Assembly: GCF_029867415.1 (NCBI RefSeq)
Contig: NC_081180.1
Coordinates: forward strand, 147,994,731-148,058,730
Direction of reading: 5' to 3'
Length of the DNA: 64,000 bases
Origin: Vicia villosa
Taxonomy: Eukaryota > Streptophyta > Magnoliopsida > Fabales > Fabaceae
The translations under genes and the position numbers were made by a program. Positions 1-12,408 of this stretch are shown here, piece after piece. Below the pieces are notes generated by a model. The model was not told where the DNA came from. It saw only the letters and a list, made by a program, of their open reading frames with translations, and ran no database searches. Numbering within the stretch: the first letter of the stretch is position 1; every line of letters begins with the position of its first letter.

Positions 1-1100
1 CTGATGAAGCCTAAAGGGATAAAAAGGCAAGCTGATGCATTATATAAGGTGACAGAAGAGGAGACCACTTTTGATATTGATAGAGTGTTTTGGGGAGTTT
101 TGTCGCAGATGTAGAAAGACCAGCAAGAATTTACAAGTTTCCCATGACTAGCATGAGTGGCATGAAAATATGTTTGCTTTGAATCATGGAGAAAAGATAG
201 AGGACCCACCTATTTCCCCGAATCACATTATGCGAGAACTCATTATTGAAGAGGACTAAGAGAATCAAGAGGAAAATCATGGAAGATATAAATAAAATAA
301 GAATTAAAGTAAGAAAATGTCTCATCTAGGCCTTAGCTAGAGTCTAGTTTTGGAGTGCTTGAGGATGACAACATTGAGAAGCCAAAGAAGAGAGCCATAA
401 AGGACAAGAAACCAAAGAAGTTGGAGACCACTGCTACACCTGTACCTGACATCCCAACAAGTGAGTTTGACATGAATCAACCTTCTGAAGAGGAAGATTC
501 TACCGTGGTTGAAAGAACTTTGGATGAGATGTTGAAATAGACTAGCAAGGACAAGGATGAATTTAAAGCAAGAAAACTGTGGAAGTGCAAGATGATGGAG
601 AAGAGAGTGACAATAATGAAGAGGGAAAATTGAATGAGGAGGAAAATAATGAAGATGAAAAAGATGAAGAAGTTGAAATGGTAACATAGGACCTAGGCAG
701 TAAGGTATAAGAAATTGTTGTTGTTGAGACTGATAATTTTGTAGAAGAATCAGATGCATCAGAGTCTGGAGTAGAATTTGGAAGAGAGGAAGAGAATAGC
801 ACTGGAGAGCCACCAGTCATCATCCCAGAAAAGATGAAGACACCTTAGAAAATCAGTAGCCCTTCCCCCAAGAAAACACCTACTAAAAAGGAAAGCCCCG
901 TCAAAGCTAGAACACCTGTCAAAAAGAGATATGCTAAAGAAGATCAGGTGGCCACTGTTGTCACAATTGAAGTTGTTAGTGAGCCACCCAAAGCTACAAA
1001 GCCAAAATCTCAGGGGGGAATTGAAATAAATAGGAAGATAAGAGGAAAAATAAGGAAGATAAGGATATTAGAAAGAGTAGTAGGCTTCATGCATAACTGA
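1..1100 (+). pseudogene. Decayed Lys/Glu-rich retroelement-like ORF
   Basis: Plus-strand sequence with long open stretches broken by stops and frame changes. The readable pieces are very rich in Lys, Glu, Ser and Pro, for example the open stretch at 355-540 and continuing acidic and Lys-Ser-Pro segments to about 1060. No catalytic motif can be seen. Low-complexity charged tails of this kind occur in gag-like or env-like ORFs of plant LTR retrotransposons, and the sequence lies about 1.1 kb upstream of an Athila-like polypurine tract and LTR start at 2243. I therefore infer the remnant of an internal ORF of that element. It could also be an unrelated pseudogene; the family is not recognised with certainty. 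Confidence 0.35.
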
Positions 1101-2242
1101 TATTTTTTCTCAAACCTTGTAGGTTTTCATGTCATGGTGTGCCGCAACTCACCAAATGACAGTGAAGACCTATCCTTACTCTATGTTTGGGGGTGTGCTA
1201 TATATCTTCGTGAAATTGGTTTACCAAACCCAATCATTCTTAATCATCTATTAGTTTAGAATTTTTATTCTACAAATTTAAAATTTCTTATCGTTTTAGT
1301 TATCCTGTCATTTTAATTCCAATAATGATTCAAATTATGTTTTCTTTTTTATTTTTATTTTTAGGTAGTTTTTGTTTATCTTTATGATATATAAGAAAAA
1401 TGAAACAAAAACAGAGGAAAATAATTGACTGCAACCACAATTAACAGAAATTATAAAGACTTAAGAATAAATTTGACTGGACTGTGACAATGTTGGAAAC
1501 AAGATCTTGATAACTAATCCATGCATGTTCTTGTGTTTTCTGATAACCACGTCACATCTCTAGTAGTCAGGAAAGCAGGTAGCCTTTTGATAAGTTTGAA
1601 TAATTTTAAAAAATGGAATGAGGATTCATGGTAGGATTTAGTCTAGTGGAGGATAGTATTGTTGTTTAAGACTTAGCACAAAGGATACACTGCATATGTA
1701 AATAAACACACAAAGTGTGTACAAATAATAAAATGCCAAAGTTCCTAATAAATAAGTTCATGTGTCCAAAACTGGAGGAACAATAGATGTCTTAACCATT
1801 AGTAATAGGTTGGACTTATTACAAGTGAGATCCTGTTAGGTGAAAAGGTGGAGTATCTAGCAAAGCAATAATAAAAATGCAAGTGTAAGCCTTAAGTTCA
1901 AAATGAACGATTAGCCTAAAGAAGAACCATCAATCCCCCTTCTGAAACTGAAAAAAATGAATTCTTGGACCATAAGATAAGATGACCAAATTTGAATTTA
2001 GGCTAGCTAGTTTGACTGAAGAGTACTGGCGGGACATGCAACATCAGTAAGAGCATACACATGCACCACCTGATTAGTAGATAGGGTGAGTTGTGCTATG
2101 TTTTGAACACAACCCTCACCTGAGATGATTTCTTAGTTGGGTGTGAATTGAGTTGTTAGAGTAGGAGATGATAGGAAATACATTTTCTCTGTCGTTACCT
2201 ATCGCATCACCTGAGGACAGGTAATGATTCAAGTTTTGGGGG
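1101..2242 (+). other. Retroelement 3' non-coding region ending in a polypurine tract
   Basis: No supportable gene. AT-rich sequence with stops in all frames. It ends at 2213-2242 with GAGGACAGGTAATGATT, then a short A/T spacer and a TTTTGGGGG purine tract directly before TGATAACCC. The same arrangement, GAGGACAAGCAATGGTT then AAGTGTGGGGG, precedes the proven 3' LTR at 34297. This supports reading the stretch as the 3' untranslated part of a plus-strand Athila-like element. Confidence 0.45.
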
Positions 2243-3172
2243 TGATAACCCAAATTTTGTGAGTTATTACAAGTGTGAATTCTTATTTATATCTTTTTGT
2301 TTTATCATTTATTAGTTCAATTTATTGAATTTTTCTATTTTTAGAGTAGTTTACAAATAGCATGGTAAGTGCTCTATTTTGTAGTTTTTATATCTTTGTT
2401 TCTTTTTGCAAGGTTAGTTCTGATGAGCTTAGGCATGACAATCGAGGACAACATCTAGGAGTCAAAAAGAAAGCAGAAGACTAGAATCATCTAAGAGGAA
2501 AAGAGAAATAATAAATTGGATTCTTAGGGCATGTGTGGCAGAAATCTGCATTGGAAGGAGAATTGTTTTGAATGTATAAGAATAAAGACGCTAGAAGATA
2601 CAAGGTAGCACGTAGTACACCCAGTACGTGCGCGCCATGCAACATAAGGACAAGCGTCGCTTGCTCCTCTGCTGCTAGAGTGTGCCATGCTACACTTTAT
2701 CCTCCATCCAATTTCTGTACCTAATTTTCATGTTGTACGAAGGAGAAGAAAATAATGGAACTTAACTGCTTTTACCTTGGGCTTGATATAATTTACTCTT
2801 AAGGCCATGATCTAATACAAATGGAAAAACCCTAGTTCATGCACCTATAAAAGAAACTCTTGAATTTTTAAGAATGAGTTCAGCATATGTTAGAGAAAAA
2901 GCATGTACAACAAAACTAGCGAAAAAACGAGTTGAGTGAAGATGCAGTGTTTTCTTTTCACCACCTCATGTGCCTATTGTTGAATCCTAGCGTGACAAAA
3001 GTTGCCACTTGCTAATTATCCATTGCAAGAAGACAAGATGTTTCTCTTAGGTTGTTATTTCTTTTCTACTTTTTATTCAAGAATGATTAGCTTAAGAACC
3101 AACATTGTAGTTTGTACCAAACTCATCATGAACTAAATCTTTGCTTGTTTAGCAATGAAAAGTTGATATAAT
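2243..3172 (+). mobile_element. Athila-like LTR, 5' part (continues after the CACTA insertion at 5011)
   Basis: The LTR appears to begin with TGATAACCC directly after the polypurine tract. Promoter-like features lie in the expected order: a GC-rich repeated-word block at 2605-2700, a telo-box AAACCCTAG at 2827-2835 and a TATA box CCTATAAAAG near 2845. No second copy is in the window, so the right end cannot be fixed. The LTR is interrupted at 3172 by a DNA transposon and resumes at 5011, fading into unassigned sequence before 5700. Confidence 0.45.
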
Positions 3173-3815
3173 CACTTCTACAAATAATCAGAACAGCCTT
3201 CAAATCCCAATTTTTGTAGTTTATGTTTTTAATTGTTTATAAGTGTACTAAATGAAATAACCCTTTGGTTTTTCGACATAACCGAGGGATCAAATAATCA
3301 TATTTCACTATAAAAGCACTCGTCAAACAAATTTTAACATAATCCTTACTTATATGAAGCCTCCCCAAACTCGCATCCATCATTCTGTGGGATGGATTGC
3401 AAGATAGAAAAAATCTTCAATGTTCTTCTATCTAGAACAACACATTTTTTTAGCCCTTGAAATCTATCTCACATAATGGCGTTGATGTTGTTGTATTTTT
3501 GTTCATTTGATAGATTGCAAGGGCAAAAAATTAATCTTGCTTCAAAGATTTGTTGTACATTTCCAGCCATAGAAATAGTATGACATTTCTCGTGTACCCA
3601 TTTCTCTTCAAGCAAACAGACTACTAAAAAAATGGTGAATTTGAATGCAAAGTTCTGACATTCTTGCATCATTCTTTTAGAAATTGGAATTTAAACAGAG
3701 AAATGAGCTTTAACTTACACAAACAAGGGAGCTTAACCTTTGAAAAGATTTATTGTAAATAATCTATCTTAATATTCAGTGTAAACAATATAATATATAT
3801 AAGAAAAGAATTATT

Positions 3816-3844
3816 CACCTCGGTTTTAATCTAAAACCGAGGTG
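3816..3844. repeat. Perfect inverted subterminal repeat of the CACTA element
   Basis: CACCTCGGTTTTA at 3816-3828 and its exact reverse complement at 3832-3844 are separated by 3 bp. Further copies of the CCTCGGT/ACCGAGG pair at 4883-4905 and a decayed pair at 4195-4221 show it is the repeated subterminal motif. In CACTA elements such motifs bind the transposase; that role is inferred here. Confidence 0.7.
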
Positions 3845-4697
3845 ATAGTTTAAAGGAGATGATAATTTACTTCAGTTTTATTGTTAACTTCAGCGGTATA
3901 ATAATCATATTTTATTATAAAAAACATTCGTTAAATAGATTTTACCCTAATCCTTAATAATATGAAACTGCCCAGAGAAAGGAAATATTTACCACCGCTA
4001 CAACATATCTCTTAGATGGATTGCAAGTGCAGAAAATAAAAATTATTATTGGCCCTAGAAACAGATCTCTAGCATCTTGCATGAGACCTCTAGCATCTAA
4101 ATCTTGATATCATCGAAGATTTATTGTATACAATGTATTTTTAATATTCTCTAAAAACAATATAATTACAAGAAAATAAAATGCGCATTCACCTCGGTGA
4201 TTTGTCATGACTGAGGTGATAGTTAATCATTTTTCTATACTATGTACATCAGCCTTAACAAATCTTTGTCGTCCATTTAATGATTATCAATGCTCAAGAT
4301 GCTTCCATTAGTGATCCGCGTGAAACCTAAGGGACATCCATTATAAAAGCATGTTGAATATTAAAATCAAACCTAAATGAAACATATGAAGCGCTTGAAA
4401 CCTAAGGACGCTTATGATTGATTGTAAGAGTAGAAAATTTTCTAGGTTCAAGGTTTGTTTTCTTAAATATTTATTTGAATAGAAAATGATTTGATTTTTA
4501 ATATTAATTATCTTACCCTTTTTTTCATCAGAAACATTGACATGTAAGATCCAATAGAAGATCTTCCCTAAGATTCAATAATTCGAAGATCTAAAGTCTA
4601 AATCTTGAGAGAGTTTGATTTTTATATAGATCCCTAGGGAATCTGATTTTTATCCTGAACTCTAGTGAATTTGACTTTTATTTTAATTTTAATATTA

Positions 4698-4755
4698 TGT
4701 GTAAACAATGTAATATTGGGTAAACAATGTAATATTCTGGGTAAACAATGTAAAA
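4698..4755 (+). repeat. Short tandem repeat, about 20-bp unit, three copies
   Basis: GTAAACAATGTAATATT and close variants occur three times in a row inside the CACTA element. A single related copy, GTAAACAATATAATATA, lies at 3781. The repeats keep the minus strand open by chance over about 260 bp; no gene is inferred. Confidence 0.6.
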
Positions 4756-5010
4756 CCTTTAAAAAAATTATAATAATCACACCCCTCATTTTTTTAATAA
4801 ACCGAGATAAAAGATACACTAGTTTTGAAAATAATAAAAATGCAATTGTTGGGGTTCGAATCCATGTGCATATAACTATACCCCTCGGTTTTTTAATCAC
4901 CGAGGTGTTAAGTAGAAACTTTTCATGACGCCCTTCGTTACCTCGCTACTTTGGCCAAGGTAAAATGCACTTTGCGTCTTAGGTTAAAAGTGTTATTTGT
5001 TGTAGTGAAT

Positions 5011-6029
5011 GTAGTTTTTATGTTTAGTGATGTAATTTTCATGCCTTGTTTTTATCATGTGTTAACTTGCTATAAATATGTTTCTTTGATTGATCAACTT
5101 GGGAAAAGATAAAAGCTTATTATTGTGAGAGATCCAACAACTAGCAGATTTCATGATTAAAATGGTTACAAATAGTAGGATAGAGATGTTAACTAGAATA
5201 GCTCATTAGAGATAGGTAGCTACAATCATAAAGGATTTTTATAGTAAGAATATACATGCTTTAGGGTTACAAGTGAGGCTTAGAGATTTATAGAGATACA
5301 CCCTTAGATCACTTTTTGATCTTTCCTGGCATGACACCACACATCAAGTTCACATAAATGTCTATGTTATATTAATGGATCCTTGCCTAACATACTCTCC
5401 ATATATTAAACTTGTGACAATCATATATTATTTTTATCTTTCTCATGCTAATTTTCCAAAATGATAGTTCATTGCAAAAATCAACCTAAGTTACTTTCTC
5501 TCCCAGTGGGTACAATATACTTACTTTTTATCACTTGGTACTTTAAAACATACATGTATACTTGCATGTGACATCACACGCTTTCGAGCAACAACTATCA
5601 TTGCATGGAAATAGTCTCACATAGAAAGTTTCACTTACTTTAATAACCCTTATAAAGAGTTACATTCATTAACTCAACAAAGGAGTTAAAGAGGACAAAG
5701 TGTTACATGAATAGGTGTGGTGGTCTCAAGTCTTATATCATTTGTCTTCTCCACACTCCCCCTTGCTTGTGTCACCACCAACGAGACTGGCTTCGGCTCC
5801 AGGACCGAGGGTGTGGGCGTATAGGCTAGAGGCGGCTCCAACTTTGGCTCTAGGACCGAGGGCGTGGGGGTATAGGTTAGAGGCTACTGTGACTTCAACT
5901 TCAGGACCGAGGGCGTGGATGTAGGGGTGCTAGAGGCGGCTCCAACTACGTCTCTAGCTTCGGGACCGAGGGTGTTACTTCAATTTGTTATTTTAAATTT
6001 GAAAATAACAACACTTTGGAAGAGTGGCA
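5011..6029. other. Continuation of Athila-like LTR, then unassigned sequence
   Basis: The first few hundred bases continue the LTR interrupted by the CACTA insertion. The rest is AT-rich, without a supportable gene, apart from a GC-rich minisatellite at 5795-5975. The LTR 3' end cannot be placed because no partner copy is present. Confidence 0.3.
5795..5975 (+). repeat. GC-rich minisatellite, four units of about 51-59 bp
   Basis: GGACCGAGGGYGT recurs at about 5802, 5852, 5903 and 5962, each preceded by a CTCCA or CTTCA stretch and followed by a TAGGTTAGAGGC-like stretch. It stands out from AT-rich surroundings. A short open frame across it is a by-product of the repeat and no protein is proposed. 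Confidence 0.6.
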
Positions 6030-9000
6030 TGTAACGGTGGAAAATTGAGACCAAAGTCATTGTATTAACTTGACTCGTATTTTAGTGAACGTTGCCACCG
6101 CGCTTTGTTGTATCCAAAGGAAATGGAAAAAAGCGAAGTAAAACCCAAAGAAGTTTTTAAAATCAAAACTAATAAAAACAAAGCAGATATCTTAGGGACG
6201 GGGTTGATTATGCACGGGGAAGGTGTTAGCACCCTTCACATCCATGGTACTTCACATGAACCTTGTTTTAAAAAAATCTGTGTAAAAATAATTGTGTACA
6301 AAAAGTTGAAAATAAAGTTTTTAGTTTTTTAGTTATGCTCGGCAAGACATCGCATCTTATGCCTACATACCTCCTTAGTGCAATGGAGATGTCAGAGCAT
6401 TTGTAGTTCTGCTAAAAAAGAAAACATGATGGTTTGTTTTAAAATGAAGAGACACTTTGTCATCTTAGAAAAGAAAACTCAACCATCAGTCATGAACATG
6501 AGAACAAATGGATCTTTGCATCACAAATAAAAGAAGGGCTCTAACTTGGATAGTAATCAACAAGTATGCCACTAGCTCTTTCAAGTGGAAAAGAGTTAAC
6601 ACTATATTAATCAATATCATGAAGCTAGGAGAATTACATCTCAACTATGATAATTACTCATGCCTAATCTTTTAGGAAAATATTTTAAAATAAAAATCCA
6701 AATGGCAAAGATGTTTGAAGTTTATGAAAAGAATTTGAGTTTGAAAACAAAGAAGGTTTTGAAAAAAAGGCAGAGGATTTTGAAAATTTAAGAAGAGGAG
6801 GAGATGAAGAGACTATCCTAATGCATAAAAGTAAAAGCTAAGGACAAGAACAATCTAACCGACAAAGAAGCCAACACTTGACATGAAGTCAACATAAGCA
6901 ATCCCTTCCTTTGGATTAACCTCAAAGCATAGAAAATAAAATACTTAAACAAATGGCCAGAATTCCAAGATAATAGTCTTATTTAAGCATTGTCTTAAGA
7001 ATCTTGGTTTTGCCTCAGATAGAATTGCCTCAAATAAGCACTTAAAGCTTTTTTATTCAATGAGACACATGCATACAAAAAAATTCCCAAATGCCTTGGA
7101 GTTTACTCCAAGGACTTCAGACATAATAATAACATGATAACAAAAGGTCCAAAGGTCTCAGATGAATAAGTCTCAGATGAAGGTTCCAAGGTCAAAATCT
7201 TAATCCTAAGTCCAGAAGTCCAATCTCCTTGAGCTGAGGATAGTAACCATAGTCCAGATTTCACATTTAAGACTTTTAGGATTTTCTCTTTTTATTAAGT
7301 GTTTTACACAAACAAAACAAAATAAAATAAAGGCTCAAATGAGCAAAGAGAAAATAAGTGCTAAAGTGAGCAAAGGGAAAAAAGGCACAAAATTAAAATG
7401 CAATGAATGGTAAATGACAATAAATTAAAGAGAGGAAAAATAAAGTGCAGAATAATAAATTGCATTAAAGTAAAGGTTAGTGCAATTATATGGTCAATGG
7501 TTAGTATTAATGTTAATAATCCGATGGGACAAATTTAGCGCTATATTAAGCAATCGTAAGTGAACATGTAGAAGTTGCACCTATATGAGGTCAGTCAATA
7601 GCAATTTATGTTTTTAAGAACAAGTTATAGAAAATATATAAAAGACCATCCTCCTAAAACTTGCAAAATATGGAAAAAGAACAAAAAAGATTATCAAGAC
7701 AAAGTCAATGAGCTTAATAAGATCATTACATCAATCAAAGCCTTCTTAGTACTTAGGACAAACTTATCAATCGAAAGTACTTAAAATGATCTCATGATCA
7801 CCTTGAAATAGATTTGAAATGATTAAAGTTCAATAATACCAATCCAACCCTAATTGAATCGGATGAATCTTTAAGTCCAATCAATCAAAAGCAAAAAAGA
7901 AGAATGAGATTGAGATGAAGATGGGGGGATTAATCAACCACAAAACCACAAGTCTAGATGAATTTGCCTTGGTCATTATGGAAATTCGTCTTAATTATTT
8001 ATTAGAGGAATGGTAAAACCATAAGCGTCACACAATGAATTCATCAGGACATATACCCACAAGACAAGAGAAGGGAGATGAAGAGAGAAAGAATCAGATA
8101 AAAAAACCCTCAGCATAATGGATCATCAAGCATTAAATCAAAAAGAAATTTAAAACAATTTTTAAAATTATTTTAAAAAGAAAATAAAGGCTAAAAATTA
8201 AATCACACCTCTAAACATCAAATAAATTCAAACAAAAATCACCATAGGTCAAGGACCATTATAGGATCATTTTCAAAATTTTCTAGAATTTTTAGACACT
8301 TAAAAACATTTTTAAACTAATTAAAACATGAAGAACATATTAAGAATATCGAATGATAAAATAAAAATATGGAAAAATATTCATAAAATCAGAAATAATT
8401 CAAAGTATTTTTGGTATTTTTTCATAATTTTGTATTAAAAAAAAGAATTATGAATTCTTAAAAAGAAAATGAAATTAAAAACAAATTTGTAAGAATAAAA
8501 CAAATCAGAAATAACATGAAGCGTTAGATCTAATTCATTGAAACACGGTGGCATATCCAAAGGACACGGTGGCATATTTCAAATGGTGTTGTTTCATTGG
8601 TTGAAGATGACACGTAGGTCATCTTCAACCTCCAACCAACTATTTCAAAAAGGAATCTGCGGGAAATCAAAGATCCTTCAAACTGTAACCAAATCAAATG
8701 CTAGTAGTATCATTAGATTTGTCTTATCAAGACGATCTCAACCACGTCCTTGCAAAATATTTATTCAAAGTGTAACTCACTCGATTTGAAGAAAACCAAA
8801 AATGTTTAAAGATTATTTTTTAAAATATGAATGGTTAATGCATCTGTTCATCAAAATGAACATTCAGAAAGTATCACCAAGTTAAAAGCTACATTGTGGT
8901 ATAAAAACTGAAGCAAATGGATGCCTCAAAATACCTGTTCGAAGTATGGTGAAAGAGCTCTGAAAATTGACTTGGTATGAGATAATTAAGGCATGATTTG

Positions 9001-9958
9001 ATTTGGTTTTAATGTGGTTAGTTGTAGAGAAGATCAAGGAAGGTTTCTAGATTAAGAATTTGGAACTAGAAGCTCTTGAACGGTGAATTCGTATTTGCGG
9101 AAAAGTGAGTTGGGGAGAGATTTTGTCTTGGGAAATGAATGTGGAATGATCCTTATTTACAGCTGAGGGTGATGCAATACTCAAACGCGTGAGAAGGATC
9201 CAGAACTATTGAATTCGTGTGAGCTTGCAAGGTGGAAAAAGTATGACTTGCAATCTATCAAACGAAGCTAAAACTTGAGCTTTAAGGCACCAATCATCTT
9301 CTAGAAGGTCGTTAATCATGTTTAGATTGATTTTGAACCTCAATTTGCATCATTAGTCAAGTTTTGAATGAATGTGAAAACTGATCATGGTGAAATTTTC
9401 AGTTTCAAGGTCCCTTGTTCATCAATACACATCTCATAATCTAGGAGGCTTTCTTGTGTCATTCTTTTTGCAATTGGAAGATCTTGCTACAAGCTTTGTA
9501 ATGTGCCAAGAAAGTATTCATTTGGATGCTTGATCTAAAAGTTATGCCTCTTCAAAGTTGAGAAAAAATAAGCCTCTTATGTAATTAGAAAATTTTCTAA
9601 GTTAAAAGCTCAAAGTGACCTATAATGTTTTGCATAATTCCAAAGTCTTCCTTAATGATTTAGCTATTGATCCTTGAAGATGATTTGAAGGGTACATCAA
9701 TAAGAGTTCATAGAAAAAAGAGGTACTAAAAAATGCTAAGAAATGAGAAAGTTATGGTCTTTGAAAGTTGATGTGATTTCTTTGAAAACTTCATAGATGA
9801 CCTATAATCTTTTGCAATCTTTCATGACCTTCCATTCAAAATTAGCTCTTGAAATTTGAGAGAGCCAAAGCTAAGAGCCTCACTACGATTGTAATCTTGA
9901 TGTGTGCATGAATGCAAGATAATTGAGGATTATTATAGTAAAAAGTTAGGGTATGACA
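6030..9958 (-). mobile_element. Probable Ogre/Tat-like solo LTR, 3.9 kb
   Basis: On the minus strand the stretch starts TGTCATACCC (right end, 9958) and ends CCGTTACA (left end, 6030). The same TGTCATACCCC start is seen in the well-supported Ogre-like LTR ending at 55007. Near the left end the plus strand carries GGGAAGGTGTTAGCACCC at about 6219, matching the U5 motif GGGAAGGTATTAGCACCC of the Ogre-like LTRs at about 41560 and 61488. The flanks are TGGCA (6025-6029) and TTGCA (9959-9963), a 4-of-5 target duplication. The body is AT-rich with no domain-bearing ORF. The sequence left of 6030 weakly resembles a tRNA-Arg primer site, so a truncated full element is the alternative. Confidence 0.5.
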
Positions 9959-11047
9959 TTGCAGTAATTGGTAATGGTGAAAAGTTGCAACACTTCGTGT
10001 GAAGTGTTTTTGAAAGAGTATGTTTCATCACTAATAGCAACATTGTGAAACAACACTACTTCATCTATAAAAATGCCATTTCAGATTCAGAAAATTACAT
10101 CACAAAAGTACATCTTATTTACTTCAAATTTCATATTTTATCTTCCGTACATTCGAATTCTCATCAATCTTACACAAACTCAAATATAGACTGAATTATC
10201 TTAAATATTCATGCGCGTTAACTCTAAAATATTGAGAGTACTTAAAATATTATTAAAATAATAATTACGTTCCCAATTCAAATCTAAATCTATTCAACTT
10301 AAAAACATTATGCAACATTTATAAATGCATCCCTTTCATAAAAAAAATTCTCTTAAACTTTCAAACAAGTCACAAAATTAAAAAAGTAAAAATTATCAAT
10401 GAGTGATATGTGGAAACCCTAAGTAGGTATGTGGAAATAAAAAAATATTTAAAAATAGATAATTAGGAGGCAGCAATGGCCGTGGGTGCCCACTTCCACT
10501 TGTTTTATTGAACAATCATAGGAAGATAACATGACCATGTCCTCACCTATCCCAGCAAGGTCGGAAAAGTCTTGTTCACATATTCCTCCATGTGTCAAAC
10601 TTTCATTTGATGCTATAGCCTTTTCATTTTTTATATTGGATACATAATCATTTTGTTTCTTAAAAATATGATTTCTTGAATGTAATATCAATTATAAAAG
10701 CACGACTTTATAGTAATTATTGAAACATATTTAAATGTATCTTTTTTTATAAGTTTTGGTTTTCAAATCTGTTTTAAATTAATTTTAATTTAATATTCGA
10801 ATGTGTTTTGTATAAACAAAAAATTTTAAATTTAAATAATATTTATTTTATTTTTAATAATAATGAAAAGACAAAAATACCCATCCCAGTCTTGTATTAA
10901 ATGGCCACCCCTCTCAAACGCAAAAGACTTCCCCCACTTCAACGTGCTCTTGCCTTCTCTATTATTGCCATAAAGCTATCAAATCAGTGAATGCTTAGAG
11001 AGAGAAAGAGAGAAAGAGAGAAAGAGAATTCTAGAGAGAGAAAGTTC
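9959..11047 (+). promoter_or_regulatory. Upstream region and 5' UTR of the Aux/IAA gene
   Basis: AT-rich intergenic DNA without a supportable gene. A candidate TATA box, TATTAAAT, lies at 10895-10902, about 150 bp before the favoured start codon. The presumed 5' UTR is rich in GA repeats (about 11000-11044); GAGA tracts of this kind are bound by plant BBR/BPC proteins. I do not see a clear canonical TGTCTC auxin-response element close to the gene. Confidence 0.35.
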
Positions 11048-12408
11048 ATGGAAGTTGCAGGTCTGAAAAAGGAAGAGAAGATGGTGTTTGATGAAACTGA
11101 ACTGACGTTGGGATTGCCTGGAAATGGAAGCAAAGTAACAACAGAAGTAGTAGTAAGAAAGAGAGGTTTCAGTGAAACTGAAAGTGAGAGTGAGAATGAA
11201 AGCGAAATAACCTCAGTGGATTTGAAGCTTAATCTCTCTCCCAAAGAAAGTGCAGCAGATCCACAATTTAAGATTAAGGAGAAGTCTCTTCTCGTTTCTG
11301 ATTCTGGCACCAAACCTCCTGCTAAGTAAGTAGTTTACTTCACTAGAGGCCCTGTGCAGCAGTCTGTCTTGTATGCCTCAAAGACGGCTATGCTTCTGAT
11401 CTATATTATAAGAGAAAATTTACTTTTAAATTTATTAAAAGAATTTGTGAATTTTCTTTGATTTTTAGTTTTAATATGAATATATAGGGCGCAAGTGGTG
11501 GGGTGGCCACCGGTGAGGTCATTCAGGAAGAACATGTTTGCAGCCCAAAAGAGCAGTGGTGAAGAAGCCAAAAAGAAAAGCAGTGATGGTCCTAATGCAA
11601 TAACCTTTGTGAAAGTTAGCATGGATGGAGCACCTTATCTTCGCAAAATAGACCTCAAAATGTACAAGAGTTACCCAGAGCTTTCTGATGCCTTAGCAAA
11701 AATGTTCAACTCCTTCACCACAGGTGAATCTTATACTATTATTAGTAATTTACATTCATGTATCTATTATCTATCAAATCTCATACACAAAATAATGGGA
11801 ACTTTGCATTAGTTCGTGCATGTGAGTACATGTACGCACATGGATGGTCGATGTAGTTATTGAGTATTAATGGTATGTTTTTTTTGTTATATGTTGAAAT
11901 TGAAGGAAATTGTGAATCCCAAGGAATCAAGGATTTCATGAATGAAAGTAACAAGTTGATGGATCTATTGAATAGCTCTGACTATGTTCCAACTTATGAA
12001 GACAAAGATGGTGACTGGATGCTTGTCGGTGATGTACCATGGGAGTAAGTTTTTTCATTCATTTCTTCCATAATTAGTCACCCAAGTTTATCTATTTTTC
12101 ATGCAATAATTAGAACATACCAGTTGACCAGGATCTGGTTCAACTCTGAATCAACCGTTTACACTCGTTTAACTCAACTAACACGATAAATCGTGTGTAT
12201 ATTTATTTTGTTTCTGTTGACCAGGATGTTTATGGAATCATGCAAGCGTTTACGTATCATGAAAGGAAAGGAAGCTATTGGACTTGGTTAGTATATTTAT
12301 AAGATATGATTTCATTTTCTTTAATTCAAAATATAAAATTAATTATTGATAATTTTTTGTTATATATCAGCACCAAGAGCCATGGAAAAATGCAAGAACA
12401 GAAGCTAG
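11048..12408 (+). CDS. Aux/IAA auxin-response repressor, 5 exons, 250 aa
   Basis: Nuclear repressor that binds ARF transcription factors and is degraded when auxin joins it to TIR1/AFB receptors. Exons: 11048-11325, 11488-11723, 11906-12044, 12225-12286 and 12371-12408. All introns are GT-AG and the spliced length is 753 nt including TAG. Domain I is an EAR motif, LTLGLPG, at residues 19-25; a second LxLxL (LKLNL) is at 59-63. The domain II degron [12 protein letters not shown] is at 97-108. A PB1 domain spans about 133-238, with [16 protein letters not shown] and the acidic OPCA stretch [13 protein letters not shown] at 202-214. The C-terminus is CKNRS. Length and C-terminal sequence fit the IAA7/14/16/17 clade. 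An in-frame ATG at 10991 would add 19 basic residues; I prefer 11048 because MEVAGLKK resembles family N-termini and the upstream part is GA-repeat leader. It looks intact. Confidence 0.95.

Larger units (their letters stand above)
3173..5007. mobile_element. Non-autonomous CACTA (EnSpm-like) transposon, 1835 bp
   Basis: The right end reads TTGTTGTAGTG, the complement of a CACTACAACAAATAA terminus. The left end reads CACTTCTACAAATAA, matching 13 of 15 positions. Both ends are flanked by the trinucleotide AAT (3170-3172 and 5008-5010), the 3-bp duplication expected of CACTA elements. Subterminal copies of ACCGAGGTG or its complement occur near 3284, 3816-3844, 4195-4221 and 4883-4905, often as inverted pairs. 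Blocks around them repeat with divergence: the segment after 3293 resembles that after 3900, and that before 3810 resembles that before 4190. No transposase coding is visible, so it would depend on an autonomous relative. Confidence 0.75.

Noticed and set aside
337..823. Minus-strand frames rich in Leu/Phe or Ser
   Set aside because: Antisense shadows of the Lys/Glu-rich plus-strand remnant.
10449..10691. 80-residue minus-strand open frame upstream of Aux/IAA
   Set aside because: No domain, AT-rich intergenic context, no splice or promoter support.
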